From NCBI GenBank assembly GCA_001599975.1, contig BCIO01000002.1:372001-436000 (forward strand): a DNA stretch of 64,000 nt, read 5' to 3'. The DNA comes from Cystobasidiopsis lactophilus (lineage: Eukaryota; Basidiomycota; Agaricostilbomycetes; Agaricostilbales; Chionosphaeraceae). The position numbers and the translations under genes are program-made. This document shows, one piece after another, positions 1 to 10,384 of the stretch; position 1 is the first letter of the stretch, and each line of letters begins with the position of its first letter. The notes below the pieces were generated by a model, which worked only from the letters and a program-made list of their open reading frames with translations, was not told where the DNA came from and made no database searches.

Positions 1-216
1 CTCCCTCTTTCCACCATGTCCGACCTTGACTCGCTGCCGGATTCGCCCACCCCCTCAAGGGCAAGCGCCTTCGGCTTGATGAGCGCTCCTCTGACGCTGT
101 CGTCCGTGGGATTGGCGCCGGGCCTAGGTGCCCCAGGAATGGACCTGGACTCGCCCTTCCACGAAGGCTTTCCCCAAGAGCCCCGACACGGCTGGCCAAC
201 CGCCACGACCTTTTAA
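1..216 (+). CDS. C-terminal exon of an unidentified protein (partial)
   Basis: An open frame runs from the left edge of the window to a TAA at about 214-216. The 71 or so residues are rich in Pro, Ser, Gly and Leu (for example SLPDSPTPSRASAFGL) and show no domain. There is an ATG at 16, but the frame is open upstream of it to base 1, so I read this as the last exon of a gene that begins outside the window. The alternative is a very short independent gene starting at 16. No function can be assigned. Confidence 0.4.
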   Translation, partial: LPLSTMSDLDSLPDSPTPSRASAFGLMSAPLTLSSVGLAPGLGAPGMDLDSPFHEGFPQEPRHGWPTATTF

Positions 217-1144
217 ACGCGCGCCTCATCTTCCCTCACTCGTCGTTCTCCCCTCGCATATCACTCATCCTCTCCGGCCTGTACAAAGATCAAGAGCTGG
301 CTCACCTTTTGGCTTCGTTCCTTCTTACGCTCGCTTTCTTTGGGTTGTTCGATTTCATTCTCAATGTAGATAACAAGACCTCCTCGTTCGCACTCCTTGC
401 ATGTTGTTAGCTCCCATCACTGAACTTGCCACCCTGCCCGCGGGTTTAAGTCGCCTACGGACTTTGAGCTCATCCGGCCACTTGATCCTGATTCTGCTAT
501 AGAACTAAGCTTGTTGCTCTGTGGACCTGTCCGTGCATTTTCATGTCCCAAGCCGCTTTGTTCTCTTCTGCGAAAATTCGACAGGCTCTCGGCAATATTC
601 CGCCCCGTCACTTCTCCCCTTCGCCCGGCTGTTGCTTGTGTTCTATGCCCTGCCTCCTAGACATCAATTTTGCCCACAAGCTGCCATTCTGGTCGAAGAG
701 AGACCCTGCACTGCCACCTTGCCGCCTTCTGAACATGCCCAAATTGGCCGGGCCGGCCTGGAGGAGAAGGATGGTGACAGACTGAACGGAATTTGCGCTC
801 TGCCAGGCTTCTGTTCCGCTGTCAATTCGTTACATTCGTGAGCTATTGCTGATCGCGATGATTTGCGTGGCGACTTCTTGGAGAAGACGTCGTACGTGGC
901 GATGCACTCCCAAGGCCTGCGCGTCCGCCTCGTCCTACCCTCTTCTTCGACCACCATCGAAGCGTCTCCCTCCCTCTGCTCTCTTTGCCCTCGAAGCAAC
1001 CCTGCTGTAACAGCTCGCTCTGCCTAGCTCCTCCTCGACCGACAAGAAACCTGCAGAGATTGTCTTTCCGACCTTTCAGCTGTCTGCCTCGACTCTGGCA
1101 TCTGGCATCTAGCCGTCCCAAGTCGAGTGTCGACCCGCTGAACT
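217..1144. other. Intergenic / 5' region of tandem family copy 1
   Basis: About 0.9 kb without a supported gene. Short open frames occur on both strands but none has domain content or fits with the flanking genes. The stretch presumably holds the terminator of the upstream gene and the promoter and leader of the gene starting at 1145. No repeat or RNA gene was seen. Confidence 0.5.
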
Positions 1145-3414
1145 ATGGCTCAAGGTGGTGGCAGCGGCATCGGTGGACGAATGCAAGCTCCCATCCGCAG
1201 GGTCGTCGGAAAAAAAGCCGCAACAAACGTCAAAGCTCCCAATGAGATCGCTCAAATGTTCAAGGCTTTGATGAAGGGGGCTTATCCTGCACCAAAAGCT
1301 CCGCTCAAAAAGGAGGCCAGCAGGGACGGGCTAGGCCCTTCTCCTGGGCCTCCGAAACCCATTCCTCCTCCGCCTGCACCGTCGTCCTTCCACTCTTCCA
1401 ACCTTTCTACTGACAGTAGAGATGCTGAAGCCAGAGATGGAGATAACGTAAGTCAAGGCAAAAGCGCAACGATGAATGGTGACGCACATCAGCACCAGAT
1501 TCCCCGAGCACCAACACCATCGGACAGGATTGTGCCTTATACTCATCCTCTTGGTCCTGATCCTCTCCGACCTTGTGATTCTTGCCTTCCCCTTAAATGC
1601 AGCAGAGCGCACAGTTCTTACCGCTGGCTATGGGTATGTCATGGCAATATCGCGGTAGATTCGAACTGATTCAACCTTCACAGCCTCACAGCAACCCTTA
1701 CGTAGCAGTACATTTTCACCAACAGCAGAGCGATTGGTCGGACCTGAATCACGAATTCCCTTCCGATGACGAGAACCGGCGACGTGGCAGCCAATCCGAA
1801 AGCCGCAATCACCCACCAATGACAAACATCTTGAAAACCGGTACGGTCACTCCCTGACTGTTGTGGCTGTAACTAATTTCTCGCAGAAATCGAACAATGC
1901 CGCCTTCAGATCGAAGCATATTTCCACGCCTTACCTGAAGACCTCCTCGTGCGGGTGGACGATTCCGAACTCGGTCTATTCCTTTGGAGAACCGCTTTCT
2001 CGCATAAAATAGACCAACCTTATGATCAGCATGGCTTTCATTTCAGGTCGGTCAAACGCTCTAAGTTTGGGCTGTCGTCTGACGCCCTTCCTCTAAACAG
2101 CTTTTTCCTCAATCGGTCGAAGTACGGATATTGGAGATGGAATTCCGTTGCACCAGAAACGCAACTCTCAGACTTCCTGAAGAATGCACGACCCGGCATC
2201 CCTGCGCACCCGCCCATTCTCACTTTGACTTGGGTCAGTCCAGACAAGTCAGCCATCCATATTCATATGCCAGATAAGCACCAAGAGGGACACGTTTATG
2301 CGCTCGCAATGTGTCCCCAGCCCAACCACTCCCACTACGTGCTTTGGGTTAATCAATGTGACTTGATGAACCCCAACACGGTATGTCTCTTTTTATCTTT
2401 ATGGAGATATCGGGTGTCCCTTCGATCCTATACCAACTGCAGAATTTCGCTCTGCACCTCAGAGAGCTGGTGGACGAGCACAATGATGGAAGAGTAACGG
2501 AGACGCCTCTGCTAACGAGCAGATGGAATTCCAACAAACAACGGCTTCTTAACCACTTTCATCGTCGTGGTGCTCGCTTCCAGCTCTGGCACCTGCTGAA
2601 GCATTTGGACTAGTTTGTTTCCTTCTTCCTTGCTGACGGCTGGATCGTCTTCTGACAGATCTCTTCAGCTCACTGACTGCGACGAGCCTTAAGCGTACTG
2701 ACCCTGCGGCTGTAAGCCAGTGGATGCATAGCCTCAATGAAAAAGATAGCCTCAGCGACCTTTGCCACTGGGCGCTTTGGAACATGCTGACTCCCTACGG
2801 CGCCAAGCACGAGCCCGACTCAGCTTTTGTCGTGTGCAGTAGCCGCTATCATCCTCTTTATCGCCAGGTACGCTCACTGTATGCAAGCCTGACCGGAAAA
2901 GCAGGCGACTGACTCGTGTCTGCAATAGGCTATCGAAGGTCGAATCGCAGATCTTGAACATAAGGCTAAACAACGAGTCGGGTGCGACGCCTGGCAGCGT
3001 CTGCAGGAAAGAGTACCACCGGCACTACAAGGCTTAGTGGGCGACCTGGCCAAGAGGGGTGAACATCGCAAAATCGACCCGCACTACTCGCCTCCTCCCA
3101 ATTCTGGCCCAACTGCTCCAGGTTTGGAATGGTGGTTTCAAAGGCACGCCCGAACGCAGTTGGCTGTGCAGCGAGAGTTTCCTCGCGGCGGACAGGAGCA
3201 TGCTTCCCCCGATGCGACCGCGTACCATCGGTTGCTGGCCGAGCTGGAAGCGACCCGACCTTGGAAGACTCGGAACGGAACTTGGATCGCTTTGTACTGT
3301 CCAGCATGCGGCAAGAGCCAATGCGCAGAGCATGTGCCTCTGCATGTTCCCGACCCGCTGCCAAGCCGTCCTCGCCAATTTCGTTTTCTACGCCCCAATC
3401 CACCTTGTAAATGA
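1145..3414 (+). CDS. Tandem unknown family, copy 1
   Basis: I do not recognise this protein; about 600 residues in about seven exons. The ATG at 1145 opens MAQGGGSGIGGRMQAP. Supported exons are roughly 1145-1447, a second ending at 1840, 1887-2046, 2101-2380, 2443-2612, 2669-2867 and 2929-3414. Blocks shared with copies 2 and 3, in order: a Ser-rich N-terminus with HSSNLSTDS; DDSELGLFLW; FFLNRSKYGYW; PAHPPILTLTW; SHYVLWVNQCDLMNPNT; ELVDEHNDG; RFQLWHLLKHL; LWNMLTPYG; FVVCSSRYHPLY; AIEGRIADLEHKAKQR, a short coiled-coil-like helix; and a C-terminal cluster CPACGKSQCAEH that could bind metal. No signal peptide or membrane segment is seen. The exon/exon joint after WHLLKHLD uses a split Tyr codon, as in copy 2. 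The limits of exon 2 are the least certain part. Confidence 0.7.
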
Positions 3415-4664
3415 AATAGTAGATGCACAAGTTTGTTTTCAGAAGCTGGCAGTTCAGCAACATTTGAGACTTTTCGGAGCCGCCCTAATCGCCACCGCAG
3501 AATGGCTTTCGCCGGCAAAAGATGGTCTTCGCCCCTCAGCTCGCTTTGCCGATTTCTCGGGCTCTCAGTTCGGTCAGGATGAGCAAACTCGCCACATCCC
3601 ACTGCTCTGAGTCCGTGGTCCTCGTTTCCCAACAGTTCGCCACCGCCCGCTGCTGCCCGCTGCATCACTTTGTCGAAAGCTGAGCTAGTCTGGCGAACTC
3701 CAACCTGCTTCAGCGATGAAGGAGCAATGCTCTCGCATACCACTTTCGATTCTTTCAGTCTTGCGTGCGCCCTGGCAGTGTTCTTGCGCAAAGCCGGCAT
3801 CCTCCGCCAGACTTGCTGGCAGCCTTGCGATTAGGGACTGCCAATGCAACAAACAGCGCGGCTCACTTTGAAATTGCGCTGGCAGGATGTCTTCGTCCTT
3901 CCTTCCGTCTTCAGTCCTCCTCCGAACGCACAAGAAGTAACGCCTGACCGCCTTCTTCCGGGTTTGAATGCCGGCACCCCAAGGCCAGTTGTCCCGCCTG
4001 CTCGTTTGACTGCAGCCTCCTCAGCCATTCGCGCTTCATAATGCCTTGATAAAAGAAACATCGAATGCAAGCTATTCGCCCGGGCTTGGGGAACAAGTTG
4101 GAAGCGGGGCGATGCACTTGCCTCCGTCTGGGTTCATGTTGCCCTCTTGCCTCTCTACCATCTCAGGAGCTCTGCGCCCGCTTCAGTCAGAAGGCTATTC
4201 ACCTTCACTTTCTGCACATACGCCGCTTCTCGCTGCCTCCTTCAAGCTAGCTGTTCTGTCGTGCGAAGCCGCGAGGTCCTTCTTTTACTTTCTCTCGAGC
4301 TCTCCTATTGTTGTTCCACGAGGACTGGAGCAGGCAACATCCCTTAAATTAAGTGAGTACTTGTATGCCGAGCCTTCTCTGGGCAGCCACTCAAGAAGAA
4401 CAGCGCCGAAGTTAGAGCTGCATTTCCGCGATCTCGCCCACGCCAAGCAGCCAACCACCTCATTAGCTTGTCATTTTTGTCATCGAATATTGACCGAATG
4501 GCCCCGCGCCCGGGCATTTTCGGACCCAAGGTGCGCAGTTATGGGAGAGCTCGCCTTTCTTGCTTGCTGACAGAAACATTTGCATTAAGAACATAGAGGC
4601 GGCGCCGCTCACTAAACCACAGCAAGACCGTCAAGATGCTGTGCGAGCCGTTTACTTTGGCCGA
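3415..4664. other. Spacer between family copies 1 and 2
   Basis: About 1.25 kb without a convincing gene. Open frames exist on both strands but look like random GC-rich frames and do not match the conserved blocks of the flanking paralogues. It presumably carries the terminator of copy 1 and the promoter of copy 2. An in-frame ATG upstream of 4665 was not found. Confidence 0.45.
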
Positions 4665-6799
4665 ATGCCTCCCAGGAAAACATCCGCGGTGTCTTCCGTT
4701 CACTCCTCGGACATCTCCACCGACAGCAGCGAAGGGCGCATGTTTCTGCCACCCGGATCTAGTTCGAGCAGCACCGAAAGTTCAGTCGAGGGAGAGAGGA
4801 AGGGCAAGTTCCCCGCTGGCCGTGTTCGCGAAGCTCCGCAACCGAGGCAACTCGCGCGCTTTCGACGAGAGATCGGACCTGGGCCCATAACTGTGCCTGT
4901 TGGTGGCGATAATGTCGATGGATCAATGCCACCTCTTCATGCGCAGTAAGTAGGACCTTCTCCCAGCGCCTTGGACCTTTGTGCTTAGCTGATTGAGAGG
5001 ATCAGCTCTCACGATCGTTATCGCTGTTATTGGGTGCGTTTCGAGCTCTATCAAATACTGTACTTCCCAAATCTCATCTGGTTTCGCAGCCGCCCAACAC
5101 CCCTTTGCTTGCTGTGGCAAGGCCATCGCGCTCCAATGCGAGTGTCAAGAGACACATGTGGTCGACGCTGGAAGAACACTAAGACGTGGACGACCAGCAA
5201 AGAGGGGTACCGGAAGGCACTCACGTGTTGGCTCGAGGTAGGCATTCTTGCTCAGTCTTCGGAGGCATTGAGCTCGACGGCGACCGCAGAAATTGACGAA
5301 TGCGGGCGTCACTTGCAAGAGTACCTCACCGACTACTCAGCAGCTCTGGCACAGCCTCGACAGAACGAGGACGAGCTTGGGCTTTTCTTGTGGGACAGCA
5401 CGCTTCGCCGCCGACATTCCGGTTCCGGAGCGACAGACTGGAGCGGCCTCCACATCAGGTCAGACGGCGCTCTACTAGAAAGTTACCAGCACTGATCTTA
5501 GCATTAGCTTTTTCCTGAACTGCTCCAAGTACTGCTTCAACGGGTGGCCTGTGCTTCCGAACAAGACTGACCAAATGCAATTTCCCGACCTCCGTCCAGA
5601 CATACCAGCCCACCCTCCCATCCTGACGTTTACATTCGTTGCGACAAACGACCACGGTGTTGTATGTCAACGACTGCATTTGCACATCCCTCGGTCCGAC
5701 CAACACCGACACGTTTCTGCGTTGGCGATGTTTGCCCATATAGGCGACTCTCACTACGTACTCGACGTGGACAGCTTGGATCTGATGGACCCAAACTCTG
5801 TACGAGTGTTGCTCTAGAAGCCCGCAGAACGGCACCTTATCGCTTCATCGCAGGACCTTGTCTCTCACATGTACGAGCTTGTGGACGAACAGCGCAACGG
5901 CTGTGTCAAACCCATACACCTAATGCATTATCGCTCGAGTTCTTCCAATGAGGCACTTCTGGATCACTTACAAAGCCGAGGCGGCCGCTTTCAGCTCTGG
6001 CATCTTTTGCTCCATCTCGGCTAGTCAGCTGTGTACCTGCTTATGCGCGGGCAGCCTACTGAAAACTGTTTTGCAGTGGCTTAACTTCGATGCACCTTAA
6101 GCATGCGGGTGACCTTGCCATAGAAGAGTGGAAGCGCAAACGAGATGTTCTGAGCGGCCTGCAGATCTGCGAGCTCTGGGGCTTTCTCACCCCATTCTAC
6201 AGCCGCCGACCGACTAATCGTCACGGCTTTGTCGTCTGTAGCAGCCGCTATCACCCACGCCGCTGCAAGGTGGGAGTTCTAATTGAAAGGGTTTCCATAA
6301 CTGACTTGCTTTCGATCAGGCCATCGGAGACCGGATCGCAGAATTGGAGGAACTGGCCGTCAAAAGAGCCCAGAAAGATGCCTGGATGCGTCGTGCAGCA
6401 AGGACTCCGAAGCCAGCTCAGCGAGTGGTGTTTGACATTGCCAAACTGCGCGGGTTCGCCCATGTTCGCCGGGACGTGAAAGACCTCGCATCACCAGCAA
6501 GCCCAGCTCCGGCTGTACCAGGTCTCAAGTGGTGGATGCTGCCCCCGACGAGAAGGCAGGTCAAGCTCGAGCATTACCTTCCCCTCCATGGTTCTTCACA
6601 AGACGAGGAGCTCGATCACGTCCTGTACCATCAACTTAAGCAAGAACTGTCCGATATTCGGCTTTGCCTGGTCACCGACGGTACGGTCATATCTAGGCGT
6701 TGTCCTGGCTGCAACGACCAAAACACACAGCCCTGTCCTGTGCATGTGGCTCGACGAATAGGATGGCATCGAGATGGCCAGATTCGGGCAATTCTATAG
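4665..6799 (+). CDS. Tandem unknown family, copy 2
   Basis: Paralogue of the gene at 1145-3414 with the same exon order; function unknown. The ATG at 4665 begins MPPRKTSAVSSVHSSDISTDS, whose HSS-STDS core matches copy 1, and exon 1 ends at a GTAAGT at 4946. Later blocks: EGTHVLAR just before an intron, EIDECGRHLQEYL, EDELGLFLWD, FFLNCSKYCF, PAHPPILTFTF, SHYVLDVDSLDLMDPNS, HMYELVDEQRNG, RFQLWHLLLHLG, LWGFLTPFYS, FVVCSSRYHP, AIGDRIAELEELAVKRAQ and a C-terminal CPGCNDQNTQPCPVH. The intron after DPNS and the one splitting a Tyr codon after WHLLLHLG fall at the same residues as in copy 1. The second exon has an in-frame stop upstream of GVPEGTHV, so its true start is uncertain. Cytosolic or nuclear location is inferred only from the lack of targeting signals. 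Confidence 0.68.
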
Positions 6800-6839
6800 C
6801 TATACATTCATTTGTGTCAAGTTACAGCGGTTGCTGGGC

Positions 6840-7195
6840 TGGCGCTGAAAGTTGCCACCGGACTGACGACGTCGACTGAGAAAGACCCCCTCGAAGCCTT
6901 TTCGCAGGGGCTGTAGCATGGCTCTGACGTTACTGGCCAAACTTGAGAAGTCACAAGCTTGGCCAGCTCAGCCCTCGTTAAGGCATCAGCACGTCGCCCA
7001 GAATCTGGCACCGGGACGATGGGCTGGCAGGTTTGTTGTACGACGAAATGAAGGAGGCATTGGCCCAAACCGGAGCCTCTCTACTCAGCATAGCAGTAAC
7101 ATATCTCTGCACTGCCCAGGGTGCAAAGACGCAAAAACGAGCCGCAGGAAGCATTCTCTCGCAAGATGGGCTGGGCGTCGGGGAAGAAGGTAGCC
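6840..7195 (+). pseudogene. Relic C-terminus of a fourth family member
   Basis: Directly downstream of copy 2. One frame reads DGLAGLLYDEMKEAL at about 7015-7060, which lines up with DELDHVLYHQLKQEL of copy 2. A second frame then reads LHCPGCKDAKTSRRKHS at about 7110-7160, which lines up with RRCPGCNDQNTQPCPVH. The two matches are in the correct order and spacing but in different reading frames, so at least one frameshift separates them, and no upstream exons were found. I read it as a truncated, non-functional duplicate of a host gene. An unspotted intron between the two matches is possible but less likely. Confidence 0.5.
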
Positions 7196-7447
7196 TTGCC
7201 GCTTCAACGCCATGCAATCCGATTGATTCACCAGTGCAGTGTTCTAGTAGGCGCTAAGGGCAGGCGGCAGAAGCAGAGACGCAAAGGCTCGGAAGAAGAT
7301 TGACAAGCTTCGAGTTTCGATGCAGACTCGTGTCCTCTACAATGTAGCAATGGGTCCTGTTGGCACCGCATCAGCACACACAGTTCATCCGCAACAACGA
7401 AGTCGAGACGACGCACCCGTGAGCCTGAGCCAGAATGGAGCAAGGGC

Positions 7448-7752
7448 TCATGCCTCCGCCTCCGAGTGGTTGGCAATCGTCTCCCGGATCTCCCTCAGCT
7501 TGGCCCGCTTGTCCGCCAAAATCGCCTCGTTCCGCTCGTTCATCTTGAACAGCAACGCTCCTGCGCCCGCCCAGCCGAAGACGCTGAGCGCGTGCCCGCC
7601 CATGTCTGTTTTGGCGCTGAGCTCGAGGATCAAAATTCGGGTCCAGCGCTTGGCTCACTATCGAACAGGTTGCGCTTTTGTAGGCCAAGCTGCCAGAAGC
7701 GAACGGCCAGGCCAAAAGTGGCGCCGCCGGTGATGTACGCCAACAGCGGCAT
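7448..7752 (-). CDS. Small mitochondrial inner-membrane protein, NUXM-like complex I subunit
   Basis: Two exons, 7752-7659 and 7605-7448, are joined across a 53-nt intron (GTGAGC...AACAG) and give an 83-residue protein. It starts MPLLAYITGGATFGLAVRFW, has a predicted membrane helix, then QKRNLFDNMGGHALSVFGW leading into a second hydrophobic stretch, and ends in a charged helix (DKRAKLREIRETIANH). This layout of two short hydrophobic segments around a GGH motif followed by a basic/acidic helix resembles the fungal NADH:ubiquinone oxidoreductase 14-kDa subunit (NUXM) as I remember it; there is no catalytic motif to confirm it. The frame is open upstream of the chosen ATG after a possible acceptor, so a short upstream exon may exist. 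It lies between family copies 2 and 3 on the opposite strand. Confidence 0.5.
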
Positions 7753-8599
7753 GATCTGGGTTGCGAAGAGGGTTTGGCGGTCGCTGAGGGAGAAGCATCA
7801 GCTTGGAGCAGACCGGCCGCCTCCGCGCTCTTGGCTGCGCGTGGTTTCCTCTGGCATACTGCTCTACTATCTGCCTGCTTGGTGTGGATCGCCTCCCGAG
7901 TCGACCGGCCGCGAGTCTGGCTGCTTGCTGATCCTGCCCAAATCGGAGGTGCCAGCCAAGACGCTCCCGAAGCCTTGCTAGCTAGCCAGATGCTTCCCAG
8001 ACATGCATGAGTGACGATGTCTACTCAAACAAGCGCCTTTGGGTGTTCAGATGATTGACAAAATGCACCCTTTGGCGTCCGCTGCTCGACTTCCGCTGCT
8101 CTATTTGCTTTCGCCCTTGGATTCACTGCTAGCAACTGTCTTTTGTTGTGGTGACATGCTGCGTACTTCCGCGCCGACTGAAGCGCTCGGGCGCAAGTTC
8201 CTTAAATCCGAGACTTGACCAGTTCCACCGCGACAGGCAGGCTTGTCTCCGTTTCGCCATTGATCAGCACCGAAAAGTCTGTCCTAACCAACTTGCAAGT
8301 CTTGGCGTCTGTACCTATCTAGCGGTGCTACCCGATCCTCTTACGGCCCGAGAAGGATTTTGAAAGTGAGTGCCTCGTTCCCGGGCGTGGCTCTCTGCTC
8401 AGCAGTTCCATGTTGACCCCAGTGGCATTCTTTACCAATTGGAGAGCAAGGCACGAAGACCGCGAAGCTCATCCCGCTCTTGCGCCAGTCGTACAGTGAG
8501 TTTGAGATGACAGCAAAACTTGAGCAAGCTTCCAACGGCGCTTGATGGTTGGCAGATGCCACTATGGGGATACGGCCTGGTTGATCTATTGCGTACGTC
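7753..8599. other. Region before copy 3, no supported gene
   Basis: About 0.85 kb in which I cannot place a coding exon. It should contain the promoter of the small - strand gene and, if copy 3 is intact, its first exon. No sequence equivalent to the HSS-STDS N-terminal exon of copies 1 and 2 was found here. Confidence 0.4.
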
Positions 8600-10322
8600 A
8601 TGGCGCATTTGAACATCCTGCCCGAACTGGTACTCATCCTTGTCGGTTTGCTGCAGCCACCTGTAAATCTCAAGGTGGCGGTACAAGACCACGACGAAAG
8701 GCCGGCGTGGGCACTCCTCACAAGCTCTGAGGGGTCAAAGCAAGATGATTCGTCTCAGATCCGCGCCGCCAATTTGCCCAAAGCGACGCAGCATGTTTTG
8801 GCCACCGGTAAGTCCGAGACTTGCCTTTTTGACAGAGCAATTCCTGAGAATCTTCGCATCACTTGCAGCACTGGAAGACTGAAAAAAGCTCCTGGAGAGC
8901 TACGCTATCACCTTGAACAGGGAACTTGTTGCCCCGCCCTCAATCCCAGCTGGCACCCAACGAGACTTTCCCGCATTTAGTGCCCTTACGATCCCTCTAC
9001 CCGAAGACGTACACCAAAACCAGTCCATCTCTTGGAGCTTTGCGCTGAACAGGAAGCGCTACCTTTTCAGCGGCTTGCCGGGCCTCCCGGAGGCCAATGC
9101 AGAGCTTTTGCCGCCCGCGCATCCCATGTTGCTCGCTCACAGACCTGTCTTCACTCTGACTCACTATTTGTATCACCCTCCTGCTGACGGGACGGGTGTT
9201 GCGCGCCACCAGCTGGTTCACTTTCACATCACCACGTCGGCGTATAAGCGGACCGTGGCGGCCATTGCCCGAGAAGACGTAGAGCCCCATTCGCATCACT
9301 ATATGTTGGAAATGGACGGTCTTGAACCTTTGAATCCTCTGCATGTCAGCTTAACCACGAGAAGAAATTGCTCATCAAGCTCATTCTCCATCACAGGATC
9401 TGGCGACCCATCTTCTTTCTGTTCATCCTCGGCCAGTCGACATACACCATACAGTCAGTGCACTACTTTGAGCACTGAAGTGCCCAGTCTCACTCAAGGT
9501 CCGCTTGCTGTGCTAGTTTTCGACGTTCCGACGCGCGGATCGCTTGTGCGGGATGCTACTACGCTTCCTCAGCTCCAAGGCCGGAAGATTCACGCTCTGG
9601 CACCTTTTGGAGCACCTGAATCTGTGAATGGGGCCTCGCCTTGCTCACAATTGGTTGCGCTGACGGATGCGAATCCCCAGACCTGGGAGACAAGAGTTGC
9701 CGATGCCCACTGGTCTGGCAAAACACCCTCACAAACACTCCGATATGGATATTTACTTTCGAACTTCGATATGGGAGACGAAAGATAAGCTTTCTATGGA
9801 GACGACTGAAAAGCTTTGGGCGCTCCTCACTCCCTTCGACCTGAACTCGCATACGGAAGTTGTTCGCAGCGCAAGATACACTCCACAGTACAAAGAAGTG
9901 CGTATCGATCTCTTCAAACAAGGCTTCATCTCTGACAAAACGGTGCTCAGCACTTGCAAACGCGTCTCGATGCTGCCCGTACAGAGCGGCATAATATGGC
10001 TTTGGCCGCTATACGAGCGGACAGACGCGAATGGTGGCAACAAAGACGGGACTACATGCGCAACCTGTTCGGACCTGAGCTCAGACCGAAAATCGACCCA
10101 AGAACGGGAGCACCCGTCACCGCCTGGAAGAGGCCCCGGACCGCGAGCGGTGAGAAGGTGCCTCTCTTATTGCCTTACAATCGAGTGCGCCGAGAGCGCG
10201 CTCTCGAGATGCATTACTTGGAGGCGCAAGCGGAGACCACTCAGCTGATCGATGAGCTTGATGGCGCTATAAAGTCTCTGAAAGACTGGACGCTGGCGTG
10301 CACCTGTGACGCCTGCCCGTAA
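8600..10322 (+). CDS. Tandem unknown family, copy 3 (divergent, possibly broken)
   Basis: Third paralogue; function unknown. The first recognisable piece is KATQHVLAT ahead of a GTAAGT at about 8811, matching EGTHVLAR of copy 2. Next comes ALED, a TGA, then KKLLESYAITLNREL; the TGA stands where copies 1 and 2 have a Cys codon. Later blocks: SFALNRKRYLFSGLP, HRPVFTLTHYLYH, HHYMLEMDGLEPLNPLHV, GRFTLWHLLEHLNL, LWALLTPFDL, ARYTPQYKE, a long basic/acidic helix (HLQTRLDAARTERHNMALA) and a C-terminal CTCDACP. The intron before SFALNRKRY, present in copies 1 and 2, is absent, and the ELGLFLW block is not recognisable. No N-terminal exon was found. A splice site just after the TGA would rescue the frame, so pseudogene status is unproven. 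Confidence 0.5.
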
Positions 10323-10384
10323 GAGTGAGGACGCGGACGGAGGTAGCATTAATGAGGTTCTCTTCCGCAGTTGAAATTCAGAAT

